Source of the DNA: Streptomyces sp. NBC_01451
GTDB lineage: Bacteria; Actinomycetota; Actinomycetes; Streptomycetales; Streptomycetaceae
Length of the DNA: 64,000 nucleotides
Assembly (NCBI RefSeq): GCF_036227485.1
Contig: NZ_CP109479.1
Location: 4,216,001 to 4,280,000 of the forward strand
Reading direction: 5' to 3'
Under the pieces are notes generated by a model that did not search any database, was not told where the DNA came from, and saw nothing but the letters and a program-made list of their open reading frames with translations. Of the stretch, positions 43,405 to 51,631 are shown piece by piece. Positions within the stretch are counted from its first letter, which is position 1. Each line of letters starts with the position of its first letter. A program made the position numbers and the translations under genes.

Positions 43405-44358
43405 GGAGCAGCGGCGGGCACGGTCGGTGGAGCCGGCGGATCCGGCGGACCGGGTGTCACCCCGCCCGCGCCCGCCGCCCTCGCCGCCAAGGTGCGGACG
43501 CTGGCGCCCTCCATGACGCGCTCCATGCAGCGCGTCGCGGAGGCGGTCGCCGCGGACCCGGCCGGCTGCGCGGCCCTCACGGTCACCGGTCTCGCCGAAC
43601 TCACCGGCACCAGCGAGGCGACGGTCGTCCGTACGTCCCGGCTCCTCGGCTATCCCGGCTACCGCGACCTGCGCCTCGCCCTCGCGGGCCTGGCCGCCCA
43701 GCAGCAGTCGGGGCGCTCCCCCGCCGTGACGGCCGACATCGCGGTCGACGACCCGATCGCGGACGTCGTGGCGAAACTGGCGTACGACGAGCAGCAGACC
43801 CTCGCCGACACGGCCGCCGGGCTGGACACGGCCCAGCTGTCCGCCGCCGTCGGCGCACTGGCCGCCGCCCGGCGCATCGACATCTACGGTGTCGGCGCCT
43901 CCGGTCTGGTCGCCCAGGACCTCACCCAGAAGCTGCTGCGCATAGGGCTGATAGCGCACGCCCACAGCGACCCGCACCTCGCCGTCACCAACGCCGTGCA
44001 ACTGCGCGCGAAGGACGTCGCCGTCGCGATCACGCACTCCGGGTCGACCGGGGACGTGATCGAGCCACTGCGCGTCGCCTTCGAACACGGGGCCACGACC
44101 GTCGCGATCACCGGGCGGCCCGACGGACCCGTCTCGCAGTACGCCGACCACATCCTGACCACCTCCACGGCCCGCGAGAGCGAACTGCGCCCGGCTGCCA
44201 TGTCGTCGCGCACCAGCCAACTCCTCGTCGTGGACTGCCTGTTCATAGGCGTGGCGCAGCGAACGTACGAGACGGCCGCGCCCGCGCTCTCCGCCTCCTA
44301 CGAAGCCCTCGCCCACCGCCACACCCCGCGCAGCAGCGGCACGGCAGCACGCCGCTAG
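43378..44358 (+). CDS. MurR/RpiR-family transcriptional regulator
   Basis: 326 residues. After a Gly/Pro-rich start, residues about 38-110 form the RpiR HTH (MTRSMQRVAEAVAADPAGCA, VTGLAELTGTSEATVVRTSR). The SIS sugar-phosphate domain follows (RIDIYGVGASGLVAQDLTQK, VAITHSGSTGDVIEPLRVAF, AITGRPDGPVSQYADHILTT). It precedes murQ, so it probably senses MurNAc-6-phosphate or GlcNAc-6-phosphate and controls murein recycling. GTG 43378 lies directly after a promoter-like AT-rich box. Confidence 0.93.
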   Translation: MSRDVKEIFGAAAGTVGGAGGSGGPGVTPPAPAALAAKVRTLAPSMTRSMQRVAEAVAADPAGCAALTVTGLAELTGTSEATVVRTSRLLGYPGYRDLRLALAGLAAQQQSGRSPAVTADIAVDDPIADVVAKLAYDEQQTLADTAAGLDTAQLSAAVGALAAARRIDIYGVGASGLVAQDLTQKLLRIGLIAHAHSDPHLAVTNAVQLRAKDVAVAITHSGSTGDVIEPLRVAFEHGATTVAITGRPDGPVSQYADHILTTSTARESELRPAAMSSRTSQLLVVDCLFIGVAQRTYETAAPALSASYEALAHRHTPRSSGTAARR

Positions 44359-44466
44359 GCCCGCCCGCGCCCGGACGTCTCCCCGTCCGGGCCGCACACC
44401 GACAGCCACAACACCGGTGGCCGCGCCGACACACCGGCACCGGAAGATCCGAAAGAGCAGCACGCC

Positions 44467-45414
44467 ATGACCTCAACCGCTGACGCCTCCTCCAACCACC
44501 GCGCCCTGAAAGAGGAGTTGGAGTCGCTGACGACGGAGGCGTTCCGCCCGGAGCTGGCCGACATCGACCAGTTGCCCACCCTCGACATCGCCAGGCTGAT
44601 GAACGCCGAGGACACGACCGTCCCGGCCGCCGTCGCCGAACGGCTCCCGGAGATCGCCGCCGCGATCGACGCCCTGGCCGCCCGGATGGCACGCGGGGGC
44701 CGCCTGGTCTACGCGGGCGCCGGTACGCCGGGCCGGCTCGGCGTGCTGGACGCCTCCGAGTGCCCGCCCACCTTCAACACCGACCCCGCGCAGGTCACGG
44801 GCGTGATCGCGGGCGGCCCCGAGGCCATGGTCACCTCCGTCGAGGGCGCCGAGGACTCCAAGGAGCTGGCCGCCGGTGACCTCGACGCGCTCGGCGTCAC
44901 CGGACTCGACACAGTGGTCGGCGTCTCGGCGTCCGGCCGTACGCCGTACGCGGTCGGCGCCGTCGAACACGCCCGCGCGCTGGGCGCGTTGACGATCGGC
45001 CTGTCCTGCAACGCGCACAGCGCGCTCGCGGCGGCGGCCGACCACGGCATCGAGGTCGTCGTCGGCCCCGAACTGCTGACCGGCTCGACCCGGCTCAAGG
45101 CGGGCACGGCCCAGAAGCTGGTCCTCAACATGCTGTCGACGATCACGATGATCCGGCTCGGCAAGACGTACGGGAACCTGATGGTCGACGTACGGGCGTC
45201 GAACGAGAAGCTCCGGGCCCGCTCCCGCCGGATCGTCGCCCTGGCTACCGGTGCGGGCGACGACGAGATCGAGGCGGCGCTCGCGGCGACGGACGGGGAG
45301 ACGAAGAACGCGATCCTCGTCGTCCTCGGCTCGGTCGACGGCCCGACGGCAGCGCGTCTCCTCGCGGAGAACGACGGCCACCTGCGCGCCGCACTGGCGG
45401 CTGCACCCCACTGA
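44467..45414 (+). CDS. murQ: N-acetylmuramic acid 6-phosphate etherase
   Basis: 315 residues; cleaves the lactyl ether of MurNAc-6-phosphate to give GlcNAc-6-phosphate and lactate in peptidoglycan recycling. SIS-domain motifs are GGRLVYAGAGTPGRLGVLDA, SECPPTFNTDP, AGGPEAMVTSVEGAEDSKEL, VVGVSASGRTPYAVGA and the late TAQKLVLNMLSTITMIRLGK. It fits with nagK in amino-sugar salvage. ATG 44467 follows AAAGAGCAG. It is 108 bases downstream of the RpiR regulator. Confidence 0.95.
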   Translation: MTSTADASSNHRALKEELESLTTEAFRPELADIDQLPTLDIARLMNAEDTTVPAAVAERLPEIAAAIDALAARMARGGRLVYAGAGTPGRLGVLDASECPPTFNTDPAQVTGVIAGGPEAMVTSVEGAEDSKELAAGDLDALGVTGLDTVVGVSASGRTPYAVGAVEHARALGALTIGLSCNAHSALAAAADHGIEVVVGPELLTGSTRLKAGTAQKLVLNMLSTITMIRLGKTYGNLMVDVRASNEKLRARSRRIVALATGAGDDEIEAALAATDGETKNAILVVLGSVDGPTAARLLAENDGHLRAALAAAPH

Positions 45415-45491
45415 CTCCCGCGGACTCCCGCCGCCCCTCTGACTCCCCGCTGATTCACTCACCCGTTCGCGGGTCGGGCAGGATGGGCGCC

Positions 45492-46025
45492 ATGACCGAG
45501 ATCCACACCCCTCGCCTCCTCCTCCGCCGCTGGACCGACGACGACCTCGTGCCCCTGTCGGAGATCCTCGCGGACTCCCAGGTCATGCGGTGGATCGACG
45601 ACGGTTCGGTGCGCGACCTGGAGTACGCGGCGGAGGCCATCGAGCGGTGGGAGGAGGAGTGGGACGAGGAGGGTTTCGGCCTCTTCGCCGTCGAACTGCT
45701 CGCCTCGGGTGAACTGATCGGCGCCGTCGGTCTGTCCGTGCCCGCGTTCCTGCCGGAGGTGGCGCACGACGTCGCGATCAGCTGGCTGCTCGGCTCCCAG
45801 TTCTGGGGCCAGGGCTACGCCTCCGAGGCCGCCCACGCCACCCTGGAGTTCGCCCTCCAGGACCGCGGCCTCGACCGCGTGATCAGCATCAGCAGAGGCG
45901 GCGACGACGCCTCCGAGAACATCATCCGCAAGCTGGGCCTGACGGAGGAACGGGACACGACCCACCCGGTGTACGGCCACCAGCTGCTCGTGCACGCGAT
46001 CGACCTGACGGAGTTCGAGGCGTAG
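45492..46025 (+). CDS. GNAT-family N-acetyltransferase (RimJ/RimL type)
   Basis: 177 residues. The head TPRLLLRRWTDDDLVPLSEI and the acetyl-CoA site WLLGSQFWGQGYASEAAHAT mark a RimJ/RimL-like GNAT. Later RVISISRGGDDASENIIRKL and VYGHQLLVHAID follow family order. The substrate may be an N-terminal residue or small molecule. ATG 45492 is used; ATG 45483 is in frame. It stands in the same direction as murQ, 77 bases later. Confidence 0.9.
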   Translation: MTEIHTPRLLLRRWTDDDLVPLSEILADSQVMRWIDDGSVRDLEYAAEAIERWEEEWDEEGFGLFAVELLASGELIGAVGLSVPAFLPEVAHDVAISWLLGSQFWGQGYASEAAHATLEFALQDRGLDRVISISRGGDDASENIIRKLGLTEERDTTHPVYGHQLLVHAIDLTEFEA

Positions 46026-46204
46026 CCCGACCCGGCCGGCATACGCGCACCCGCGCCCGCGTTGTCAGTGGCGTGTGCGACGGTTGAGTCCGCCGGGCGC
46101 TGACCGCCCGACGCAACGCACGCACGCCTTCGGATACGCAGGCGTTCAGACACGCAGGTACTCAGCGCAGTTACGCAGGTACGCACGCCGAAGGGACGAG
46201 AACC

Positions 46205-46795
46205 GTGAACCACGCCCAGCTGACCGCCCTCGGGCGAGCCCTGCGCGTCCTCGGCGAGCACGGGGACGCGCTCGGCGGCGACACCGCCGACGCGAAACTG
46301 CACGAGATCAAGGCCGACCTGAAAAGGGCCCTGGCGATCCTGGACGACACGGTGACCGGCTCGGCGCCCACCACCCGCTGCGCCGAGCACCCCAACGGCC
46401 CGGTCGACGAGAGCGCGAGCGACCTCTGCCTGCTCTGCGAGACCCGCCGCCGCAGCGCCCGCCGCTCCCAACAGAACGGCACGTATCCGCAGGCCCGCCA
46501 CACCGACCCGGACACGGCACCCCCCGAGCGCACGATGTCCCGCTACGGCGTACGCGCCGACCGTCCCGAGTCCCAGCAGCGCTGGATCCCCGAGGTGTGG
46601 ACCGGCCAGAACTGGCAGCTCTGCGGCACCCCGCGCCGCGACCGCCAGGAGGCCGAGCGCTACCTCTCCGCCGAGCGCCGCGCCCCCCGCCCCGGAATCG
46701 CCTACCGCCTGGTCCACGAGTTCACCGACTACGAGGTCCTGCGCATCTGGGGCACACCGATGAAGGTGGACATCGAGCCGATGGGGAACCTGTAG
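46205..46795 (+). CDS. Conserved hypothetical protein
   Basis: 196 residues. A helical N-terminus (NHAQLTALGRALRVLGEHGD), a Cys-pair segment (CAEHPNGPVDESASDLCLLC) that could bind zinc, a disordered basic middle and a C-terminal domain with IPEVWTGQNWQLCGTPRRDR and YRLVHEFTDYEVLRIWG. I do not recognise the family. GTG 46205 has GGGACGAGAA. The upstream region has ACGCAGG direct repeats at 46136, 46152 and 46173. Confidence 0.68.
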   Translation: MNHAQLTALGRALRVLGEHGDALGGDTADAKLHEIKADLKRALAILDDTVTGSAPTTRCAEHPNGPVDESASDLCLLCETRRRSARRSQQNGTYPQARHTDPDTAPPERTMSRYGVRADRPESQQRWIPEVWTGQNWQLCGTPRRDRQEAERYLSAERRAPRPGIAYRLVHEFTDYEVLRIWGTPMKVDIEPMGNL

Positions 46796-46842
46796 TCCTC
46801 CCCGGCAGCCTCTCCGGTCAGAAAAGCCCTCCGTGCCCTCGC

Positions 46843-47262
46843 TCACGGCACGGACCCACGCTCCACGACCCACTCGACGGGCTGCCCTGTGATGTCGGCG
46901 ATGTGCTCGAAGTCGCCGTCGTAGTGCAGCACCGTCACTCCGTACCGCTCAGCCGTGGCAGCGATCAGCAGGTCCGGGATGGACGCCTCGCGGTGCATGC
47001 CTTTCTCCGCCAGAAGCCCTTGGACCTCGATGGCCCGAGCGCCGATCTCATCGGTGAGAGGCAGCCACTCGAAGCCCTTGCGGACCGACCGACCCGCCGC
47101 ATGCTCTTCGCCGTTACGAGCGCTGAACAGGATCTCGAGGTCGATCACAGCGCACGCCGCCAGGAGCCCCCGCTGCACAAGTGGCATCAACACAGACCTG
47201 ACCGACGGGTTTCCGGTACGCGCCCACACACTCTTGTCGACGAGATACCGCTCTACCGCCAC
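46843..47262 (-). CDS. vapC: VapC-like PIN-domain toxin
   Basis: 139 residues of the PIN ribonuclease fold. The acidic active-site residues appear in YLVDKSVW, in AVIDLEILFSARN, in SIPDLLIAATAERYGV and in LHYDGDFEHIA. It should cleave RNA, commonly tRNA or rRNA, unless bound by its antitoxin. The start overlaps the end of the antitoxin gene by 10 bases, the usual VapBC coupling. A small hairpin CCGTGCC/GGCACGG covers the stop. Confidence 0.9.
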   Translation of the reverse strand: MAVERYLVDKSVWARTGNPSVRSVLMPLVQRGLLAACAVIDLEILFSARNGEEHAAGRSVRKGFEWLPLTDEIGARAIEVQGLLAEKGMHREASIPDLLIAATAERYGVTVLHYDGDFEHIADITGQPVEWVVERGSVP

Positions 47263-47459
47263 GCCTTCGCCATCACTTCCGGATCGCCGAGGTCGCTGAA
47301 GACCCCGTCTTCCAGCATGTCCATGAACCGCTGCCGCTTCGCCGCCGCCACGAACTCCGCCAGGGCGCCGTTCACCGTGGCTCGCTTGGTCGTGGTGCCC
47401 AGTATTTCCGCGGCCTCGGCAATGAGTGCATCATCGAGGTCGATCATGGTACGCGACAC
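47253..47459 (-). CDS. vapB: VapB-like antitoxin
   Basis: 68 residues with a short ribbon-helix-helix head (TMIDLDDALIAEAAEILGTT, then TKRATVNGALAEFV) followed by the toxin-binding tail (KRQRFMDMLEDGVFSDLGDP). This is the common streptomycete VapB pattern. GTG 47459 has a GGAGG ribosome site 5 bases away; ATG 47471 upstream lacks one. The pair likely represses itself. Confidence 0.88.
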   Translation of the reverse strand: MSRTMIDLDDALIAEAAEILGTTTKRATVNGALAEFVAAAKRQRFMDMLEDGVFSDLGDPEVMAKAWR

Positions 47460-47477
47460 AGCTTCCTCCATACACAC

Positions 47478-47510
47478 GATTCCCTCTCCTCAGTATGCAT
47501 CGATTCCCTC
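47478..47510. promoter_or_regulatory. Direct repeats upstream of vapBC
   Basis: CGATTCCCTC occurs at 47478-47487 and 47501-47510 on the plus strand, 23 bases apart, with an ATGCAT palindrome between. Position just upstream of vapB suits an operator for the VapBC complex. Confidence 0.5.
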
Positions 47511-47683
47511 AGAAATGGTGCCCTGAGCAATTCCCGCAGCTCGGCTCCGACCGGCCGGACCGCAAACCTTGATCCACACGACCGGGTGAACCAGGTCCCT
47601 CGTCCGAGGCAATGTGGCCGGATCAGCGGCCGGTGATCATCAATGCTGCCGGTGACCGCATCAGCACTTCGCCGGGAGTCTCC

Positions 47684-47974
47684 TTGAACGTCCGCCGCTT
47701 CCTGACCACCGCCCTCGCCGTCGTCGGCCCCCTCACCGGCGCCCTGGTGCTCGCCGTCGCCACACCGGCGGCCACCGCCGCCGCGAACCCCTGCGGGTTC
47801 TACGAGACGGGCAGCGACGCGTACTACAACCACTGCACGGGCGACGGCTCCCGCATCGTCATCGAGGTCGAGGTGTGGGGCCCGAACTACGAGAAGTGCG
47901 TGGCCCCCGGCGACACCTGGCTCGGCAGCAGCAGCAAGATCGACGGCGCGTTCTACACCGGCCGCCTCTGCTGA
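47684..47974 (+). CDS. Small secreted Cys-rich protein
   Basis: 96 residues: signal peptide (basic head then FLTTALAVVGPLTGALVLAV with an ATA site) and a short mature domain with four cysteines (PCGFYETGSD, YYNHCTGDGS, NYEKCVAPGD, final LC), probably two disulfides. It resembles small streptomycete secreted proteins of unknown role. The TTG at 47684 has GGGAG just upstream. Alternative starts further up would bury the signal. Confidence 0.75.
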   Translation: MNVRRFLTTALAVVGPLTGALVLAVATPAATAAANPCGFYETGSDAYYNHCTGDGSRIVIEVEVWGPNYEKCVAPGDTWLGSSSKIDGAFYTGRLC

Positions 47975-47997
47975 CCTGGCCTGACCTGAGTTGAACT

Positions 47998-48028
47998 GAT
48001 CCGGCCCGGCCCCCGGCCGGGCCGGATC
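47998..48028. terminator. Perfect hairpin terminator
   Basis: Arms of 14 bases (GATCCGGCCCGGCC and its complement GGCCGGGCCGGATC) with a CCC loop between the secreted-protein gene and the convergent gene at 48043. Strong and bidirectional. Confidence 0.85.
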
Positions 48029-48042
48029 ACCCGCCACCCGAC

Positions 48043-48246
48043 TCACGGCAGCCGCCCCTCCCGATTGACCCGCCGCACCCGCGCCCGCAGCAGGTCCCCC
48101 GGCGGCACGTCCCCCAGCGCCTCCGGCGGACAGTCCCACTCGCACCCGCCGCCCACGGGCCGCAGCTGCACGTATCCGCCCTCGCGCCCCATGACCTCCC
48201 CGATGCGCCCGTCGCGCACGTCGAGGGCGTACGTCACCTCACGCAC
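48043..48246 (-). CDS. Small conserved hypothetical protein
   Basis: 67 residues: REVTYALDVRDGRIGEVMGR, then GYVQLRPVGGGCEWDCPPEA and GDLLRARVRRVN. Compact, largely beta; the single CEWDC pair is a visible feature. GTG 48246 is preceded by GGGGGAGGG and overlaps the end of the gene before it by 8 bases, so the two are coupled. Function not recognised. It neighbours the XRE-DUF397 regulator pair. Confidence 0.68.
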   Translation of the reverse strand: MREVTYALDVRDGRIGEVMGREGGYVQLRPVGGGCEWDCPPEALGDVPPGDLLRARVRRVNREGRLP

Positions 48247-48484
48247 CCTCGCCCTCCCCCACGGCCACACCCTCCAGCACGGCGGCCAGCCGCGTCGCCG
48301 TACGGACGTTGCAGCGCCCGAGAGCCACCAGCGCGAACGGCTCCCTGCTCGCCCCGCTCACCGGGTCGACGCCCAGCGACGGCAGAACCACGCCGACCCC
48401 TTCCAGCGCCGCCCGCAACCGCGCCACGATCTCCTCGGTCGTCAGCAGCCGCCCGTCCGACATCAGCTCCGTCACGCCGCCCAT
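48239..48484 (-). CDS. Small conserved hypothetical protein
   Basis: 81 residues: GRLLTTEEIVARLRAALEGV, LPSLGVDPVSGASREPFALV, NVRTATRLAAVLEGVAVGEG. Compact helical form; function not recognised. ATG 48484 follows GGAGAGGA closely, with GTG 48475 as an alternative. It is divergent from the XRE regulator and coupled to the 67-residue protein. Confidence 0.65.
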   Translation of the reverse strand: MGGVTELMSDGRLLTTEEIVARLRAALEGVGVVLPSLGVDPVSGASREPFALVALGRCNVRTATRLAAVLEGVAVGEGEGA

Positions 48485-48595
48485 TCCTCTCCACTCTGAG
48501 TGTTCACTTTCTCCACACAGCGTGGCGGTCACCCGTCTAACCTGGCCAGAGACGACATCCCAACAACCCCATGTGTCCGACAGGGAGTTGCCGCC

Positions 48596-49438
48596 ATGGC
48601 AGGTTCGAAGGACCTCGACCCCTCCTCCTCACCCCGTGCCTTCCTGGGCGCCGAACTCCGCCACGCCCGCGAGGCGGCGGGCCTGAGCCAGGACGAACTG
48701 GGCCGACCCCTCTTCGTCAGCGGTTCGTTCATCGGGCAGATGGAAGCCGGCACCCGGCGGATGATGCACGAGTACGCCGTCCAGATAGACCAGATCCTGG
48801 GCACGAAGGACTTCTTCGAGCGCAACTGCGCTGCGCTGGCCAAGTCGAAGTACCCGGACCACTTCGCCGAGGCGGCGGAGGCTGAGGCGATGGCTGCGGC
48901 CATCAGGCAGCACTCCCATCTCCTCATCCCCGGGTTGCTCCAGACGGCGGCGTACGCGGCGGCGGTGTTCCGCGCGTACAAGCCGACAGCTTCGGACACC
49001 GAGATCGACCAAGACGTGGCCAGCCGCCTCGACCGCACCCGTCTCCTCGACAACCCAACAACCCCTTTGTTGTGGTCGGTTCTGGACGAGGCGGTGCTCC
49101 GGCGGGTGGTCGGCGGCGCGGCCGTGATGGCGGAGGCGTTGCGACATGTCGCCGCACTGATCCGGCAGCATCGGATCATCGTGCAGGTACTGCCGTTCGG
49201 CTCCGGGGCTCACGCCTCGATGACCGGCTCGCTGAAGCTCATGGAGTTCGACGACGCACCCCCGCTCTCCTTCGTCGAGGGTCCGAACATGGGAAAGCTC
49301 CTGGACGACCCGGCCACCGTCGCCCGCCACACCCTCACCTTCAACCTCCTCCAGGCGGCGGCACTTTCGCCTCAAGATTCACTGGCCCTCATCGAGTCGG
49401 TGGCGCACGATTACGAACATGGAGAAGAACACTCTTGA
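48596..49438 (+). CDS. XRE-family regulator with DUF5753/Scr1-type C-terminus
   Basis: 280 residues. An HTH_31-type head (LGAELRHAREAAGLSQDELG, VSGSFIGQMEAGTRR) leads to a long C-terminal region (LIPGLLQTAAYAAAVFRAYK, VLDEAVLRRVVGGAAVMAEA, IIVQVLPFGSGAHASMTGSL) of the DUF5753 type. It is adjacent to a DUF397 gene, a pairing that recurs many times in every Streptomyces genome and includes the developmental WhiJ/AbaA-like systems. ATG 48596 has AGGGAG. The stop overlaps the DUF397 start by 20 bases. Confidence 0.92.
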   Translation: MAGSKDLDPSSSPRAFLGAELRHAREAAGLSQDELGRPLFVSGSFIGQMEAGTRRMMHEYAVQIDQILGTKDFFERNCAALAKSKYPDHFAEAAEAEAMAAAIRQHSHLLIPGLLQTAAYAAAVFRAYKPTASDTEIDQDVASRLDRTRLLDNPTTPLLWSVLDEAVLRRVVGGAAVMAEALRHVAALIRQHRIIVQVLPFGSGAHASMTGSLKLMEFDDAPPLSFVEGPNMGKLLDDPATVARHTLTFNLLQAAALSPQDSLALIESVAHDYEHGEEHS

Positions 49439-49682
49439 GCACGCCCTGAGCACGGCCACCTGGCACAAGTCGTCGTACAGCGGCGGCGAGGGCGGGAACT
49501 GCCTTGAGGTCGCCCGCTGGCGCAAGTCGTCGTACAGCGGCGGCGAGGGCGGCGACTGCCTGGAAGTGGCCGACGGCCACCCCGCCCTCGTCCCCGTCCG
49601 CGACTCCAAGAACCCGCAGGGCCCGAAGCTCGCGTTCCGGGCGGAGGCGTGGTCGGCATTCGTCGAGAACCTCAAGCCCTGA
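49419..49682 (+). CDS. DUF397 protein with duplicated core motif
   Basis: 87 residues. DUF397 proteins partner with XRE-DUF5753 regulators. The core W(H/R)KSSYSGGEGG(N/D)CLEVA is present twice, residues about 15-31 and 34-50, from a 57-base in-frame tandem duplication. The rest is normal: DGHPALVPVRDSKNPQGP and AFRAEAWSAFVENLK. ATG 49419 overlaps the regulator gene by 20 bases, so both proteins are made together. Confidence 0.92.
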   Translation: MEKNTLEHALSTATWHKSSYSGGEGGNCLEVARWRKSSYSGGEGGDCLEVADGHPALVPVRDSKNPQGPKLAFRAEAWSAFVENLKP

Positions 49683-49853
49683 GCATCCTCAACTCCCCCC
49701 GAACCTCCCTGAGCTTCGGGATTCGGGCATCGAGCCCTGTTTCTGAGGATTGGGAGGTGGGTCTCAACCCACCCACCCTCCCCGCGTGTTGACTTGACGC
49801 GTTCGGCTTGCCACGCAGAGTCACGAGGAGCTAGCGTGCCGAAATAACGAACA

Positions 49854-49886
49854 ACCCCCGCCAGGTGCGTCAACACCTGCGGGGGT
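49854..49886 (+). terminator. Hairpin terminator or attenuator
   Basis: CCCCCGCCAGGTG (49855-49867) pairs with CACCTGCGGGGG (49874-49885) with one bulge. It is 170 bases after the DUF397 stop and only 31 bases before the next gene start, so it may act as an attenuator for it. Confidence 0.65.
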
Positions 49887-49916
49887 CTGACCTCAGAGAT
49901 CGAAACGAGCGATCCC

Positions 49917-50813
49917 GTGGCTGAAGCCAACTTTAGTGCTGCCGTCCTGCCCGCGCACGCGACCCCGCCCCATCCGATGGCGAATCCGGGTTACGGCAAG
50001 CGCGAGGCCCCCGACCAACGCCCCCGCACGAACCACGACTTCGCGCATCTGCCGCCGCGCGAGGCAGCGGTCGCCGCGTACATCGACCGGTTGCCCGGCG
50101 GGGCCGACATCTCCGTGAAGACGCTGGCCAAGCACCTCCCGTACGGCCAGTGCGCGCTCCGCACGACCCTCAACAACCTTCGCCGGGCGGGCCATCTGCG
50201 CCGGGGCCGCGAACATCTGACCGGCACCGGCAGTCAACTGTGGATCACCCGAACGTGGTTCACCCGCACGGCACGCGGCGACGACTGGTGGGCGAGGTTC
50301 ACGCGGGGCGACGTACCGACGGAGTACGAGGCGGAGTCCCCGGAGGAACCAGGCAGCCGCCGTCCGACCCGCTCCCGCGCGTTCATCCTGCTCGCCGCCC
50401 TCGGCCGTACCGCCCCCGCCCTGTCCCTGTCCGAGGCGGACTGCGCGGCGCTGGCCCCGTTGGTCGGGGAGTGGTTCGAGCGCGGGGCGAACGAGGAGTC
50501 CGTACGGCACGCCCTGACCGCCGGCCTGCCGACCCCGGTCCACTCCCCGGCCGCCCTGATCCGCAGGCGCCTGACCAGCAAGCTCCCGCCCGAGCCTGCC
50601 GCCGTACGGCCGCCGCTGCGAATGCTGGAGTGCGCGAAGTGCGGGGTGCCGGGGCGGGCGAAGGCGCTGGCGGGGGGCGTGTGCGGGGAGTGTCGGGGCG
50701 AGTGCGCTCCCGCTCACCGCGATACGCCCCCGCTCGCACCGACAATCCACGCCCGGGCAGCGGAAATTCGCGCTGCGATGGCCCGGAAGCGCCAGGAAAG
50801 GACACTCGTATGA
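49917..50813 (+). CDS. Helix-turn-helix protein with C-terminal zinc ribbon
   Basis: 298 residues. The middle has a winged-helix-like region (AAVAAYIDRLPGGADISVKT, CALRTTLNNLRRAGHLRRGR) like the MarR-like HTH proteins common in streptomycete accessory regions. A helical domain (LSLSEADCAALAPLVGEWFE ...) and a zinc ribbon (ECAKCGVPGRAKALAGGVCG ECR) follow. DNA binding is likely; target unknown. GTG 49917 has GAACGAGCG-like context; a strong hairpin lies just upstream. It precedes the second Uma2 gene. Confidence 0.75.
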   Translation: MAEANFSAAVLPAHATPPHPMANPGYGKREAPDQRPRTNHDFAHLPPREAAVAAYIDRLPGGADISVKTLAKHLPYGQCALRTTLNNLRRAGHLRRGREHLTGTGSQLWITRTWFTRTARGDDWWARFTRGDVPTEYEAESPEEPGSRRPTRSRAFILLAALGRTAPALSLSEADCAALAPLVGEWFERGANEESVRHALTAGLPTPVHSPAALIRRRLTSKLPPEPAAVRPPLRMLECAKCGVPGRAKALAGGVCGECRGECAPAHRDTPPLAPTIHARAAEIRAAMARKRQERTLV

Positions 50814-50872
50814 CAGCTCCAACGGTCCGGCAAGGCCACTCCAGGGCACGATGTGAGGAAGGAGGCAATGCC

Positions 50873-51553
50873 ATGACCCCTGACACCGCTGACCGCCCGC
50901 AGATGTCCGTCGAGGACTTCGAGGAACTCGTCCGCAGGGCTCCGCGCGAGCTGCGGAACCGTCTGGAGTTCCTCGGCGGAAGGCTGTGCATCCGCCACGG
51001 CCCGCTCGACGTCGACGAATTCGAGGAACTTGCCGCCGTGGCTCCCGAAACCGTGCGGCTGGAGTACATCAACGGAAAAGTAAGGGTCAAGGCCATGCCG
51101 GACGGCAACCACACGTCGATCTACATGTGGCTGCTTCGCCAGTGCATGCAGCAGCGCCCTGACCTCGACCTCGCACCCGAACGGGGCGTCAAGGCCGAGG
51201 CCTACCGGAAGGGTCGCGCGCGCACCGACGGCTTCCTGGCACCCGTGGACCACTTCAAGGGCCACCGAGAGTGGTCCAACCCCGACGGCGCCCTCATGGC
51301 CGTGGAGATCACCTCCCACGACCGGGACACCGACCAGCGCGACCGCATCGACAAGCCCGTCGGCTACGCGGCGGCCGACATCCCCGTCTACCTTCTCGTC
51401 GACCGCGACAACAACACCGTCACGGTGTTCAGCGAGCCGAAGGACGGCCGATACCAGCAGGTCTCGCCCTACCCCTGGGGGGCCACCGTGGCGATCCCGC
51501 ACCCCGTGGGAATCACCCTCGACACCGAGCAGCTCAAGGCCTACGCCGACTGA
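50873..51553 (+). CDS. Uma2-family (DUF820) protein, second copy
   Basis: 226 residues of DUF820. The acidic Asp occurs in RTDGFLAP and the core MAVEITSHDRDTDQRDRIDK PVGYAAADIPVYLLVDR carries candidate Glu and Lys. It has an extra 60-residue N-terminal segment (MTPDTADRPQMSVEDFEELV RRAPRELRNRLE) not seen in the paralog at 5127. ATG 50873 has a strong GGAAGGAGG site. A GGGCGGC hairpin follows. Function unknown, as for the family. Confidence 0.9.
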   Translation: MTPDTADRPQMSVEDFEELVRRAPRELRNRLEFLGGRLCIRHGPLDVDEFEELAAVAPETVRLEYINGKVRVKAMPDGNHTSIYMWLLRQCMQQRPDLDLAPERGVKAEAYRKGRARTDGFLAPVDHFKGHREWSNPDGALMAVEITSHDRDTDQRDRIDKPVGYAAADIPVYLLVDRDNNTVTVFSEPKDGRYQQVSPYPWGATVAIPHPVGITLDTEQLKAYAD

Positions 51554-51573
51554 AGCCCTGCCGACACCGCGAA

Positions 51574-51598
51574 GGGCGGCCCCGAAAAGGAGCCGCCC
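51574..51598. terminator. Short hairpin terminator
   Basis: GGGCGGC (51574-51580) pairs with GCCGCCC (51592-51598) across 11 bases, between the convergent Uma2 and ene-reductase genes. Confidence 0.6.
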
Positions 51599-51631
51599 AC
51601 CGACAACCGCACAACCGTGACTCGACTCGGC

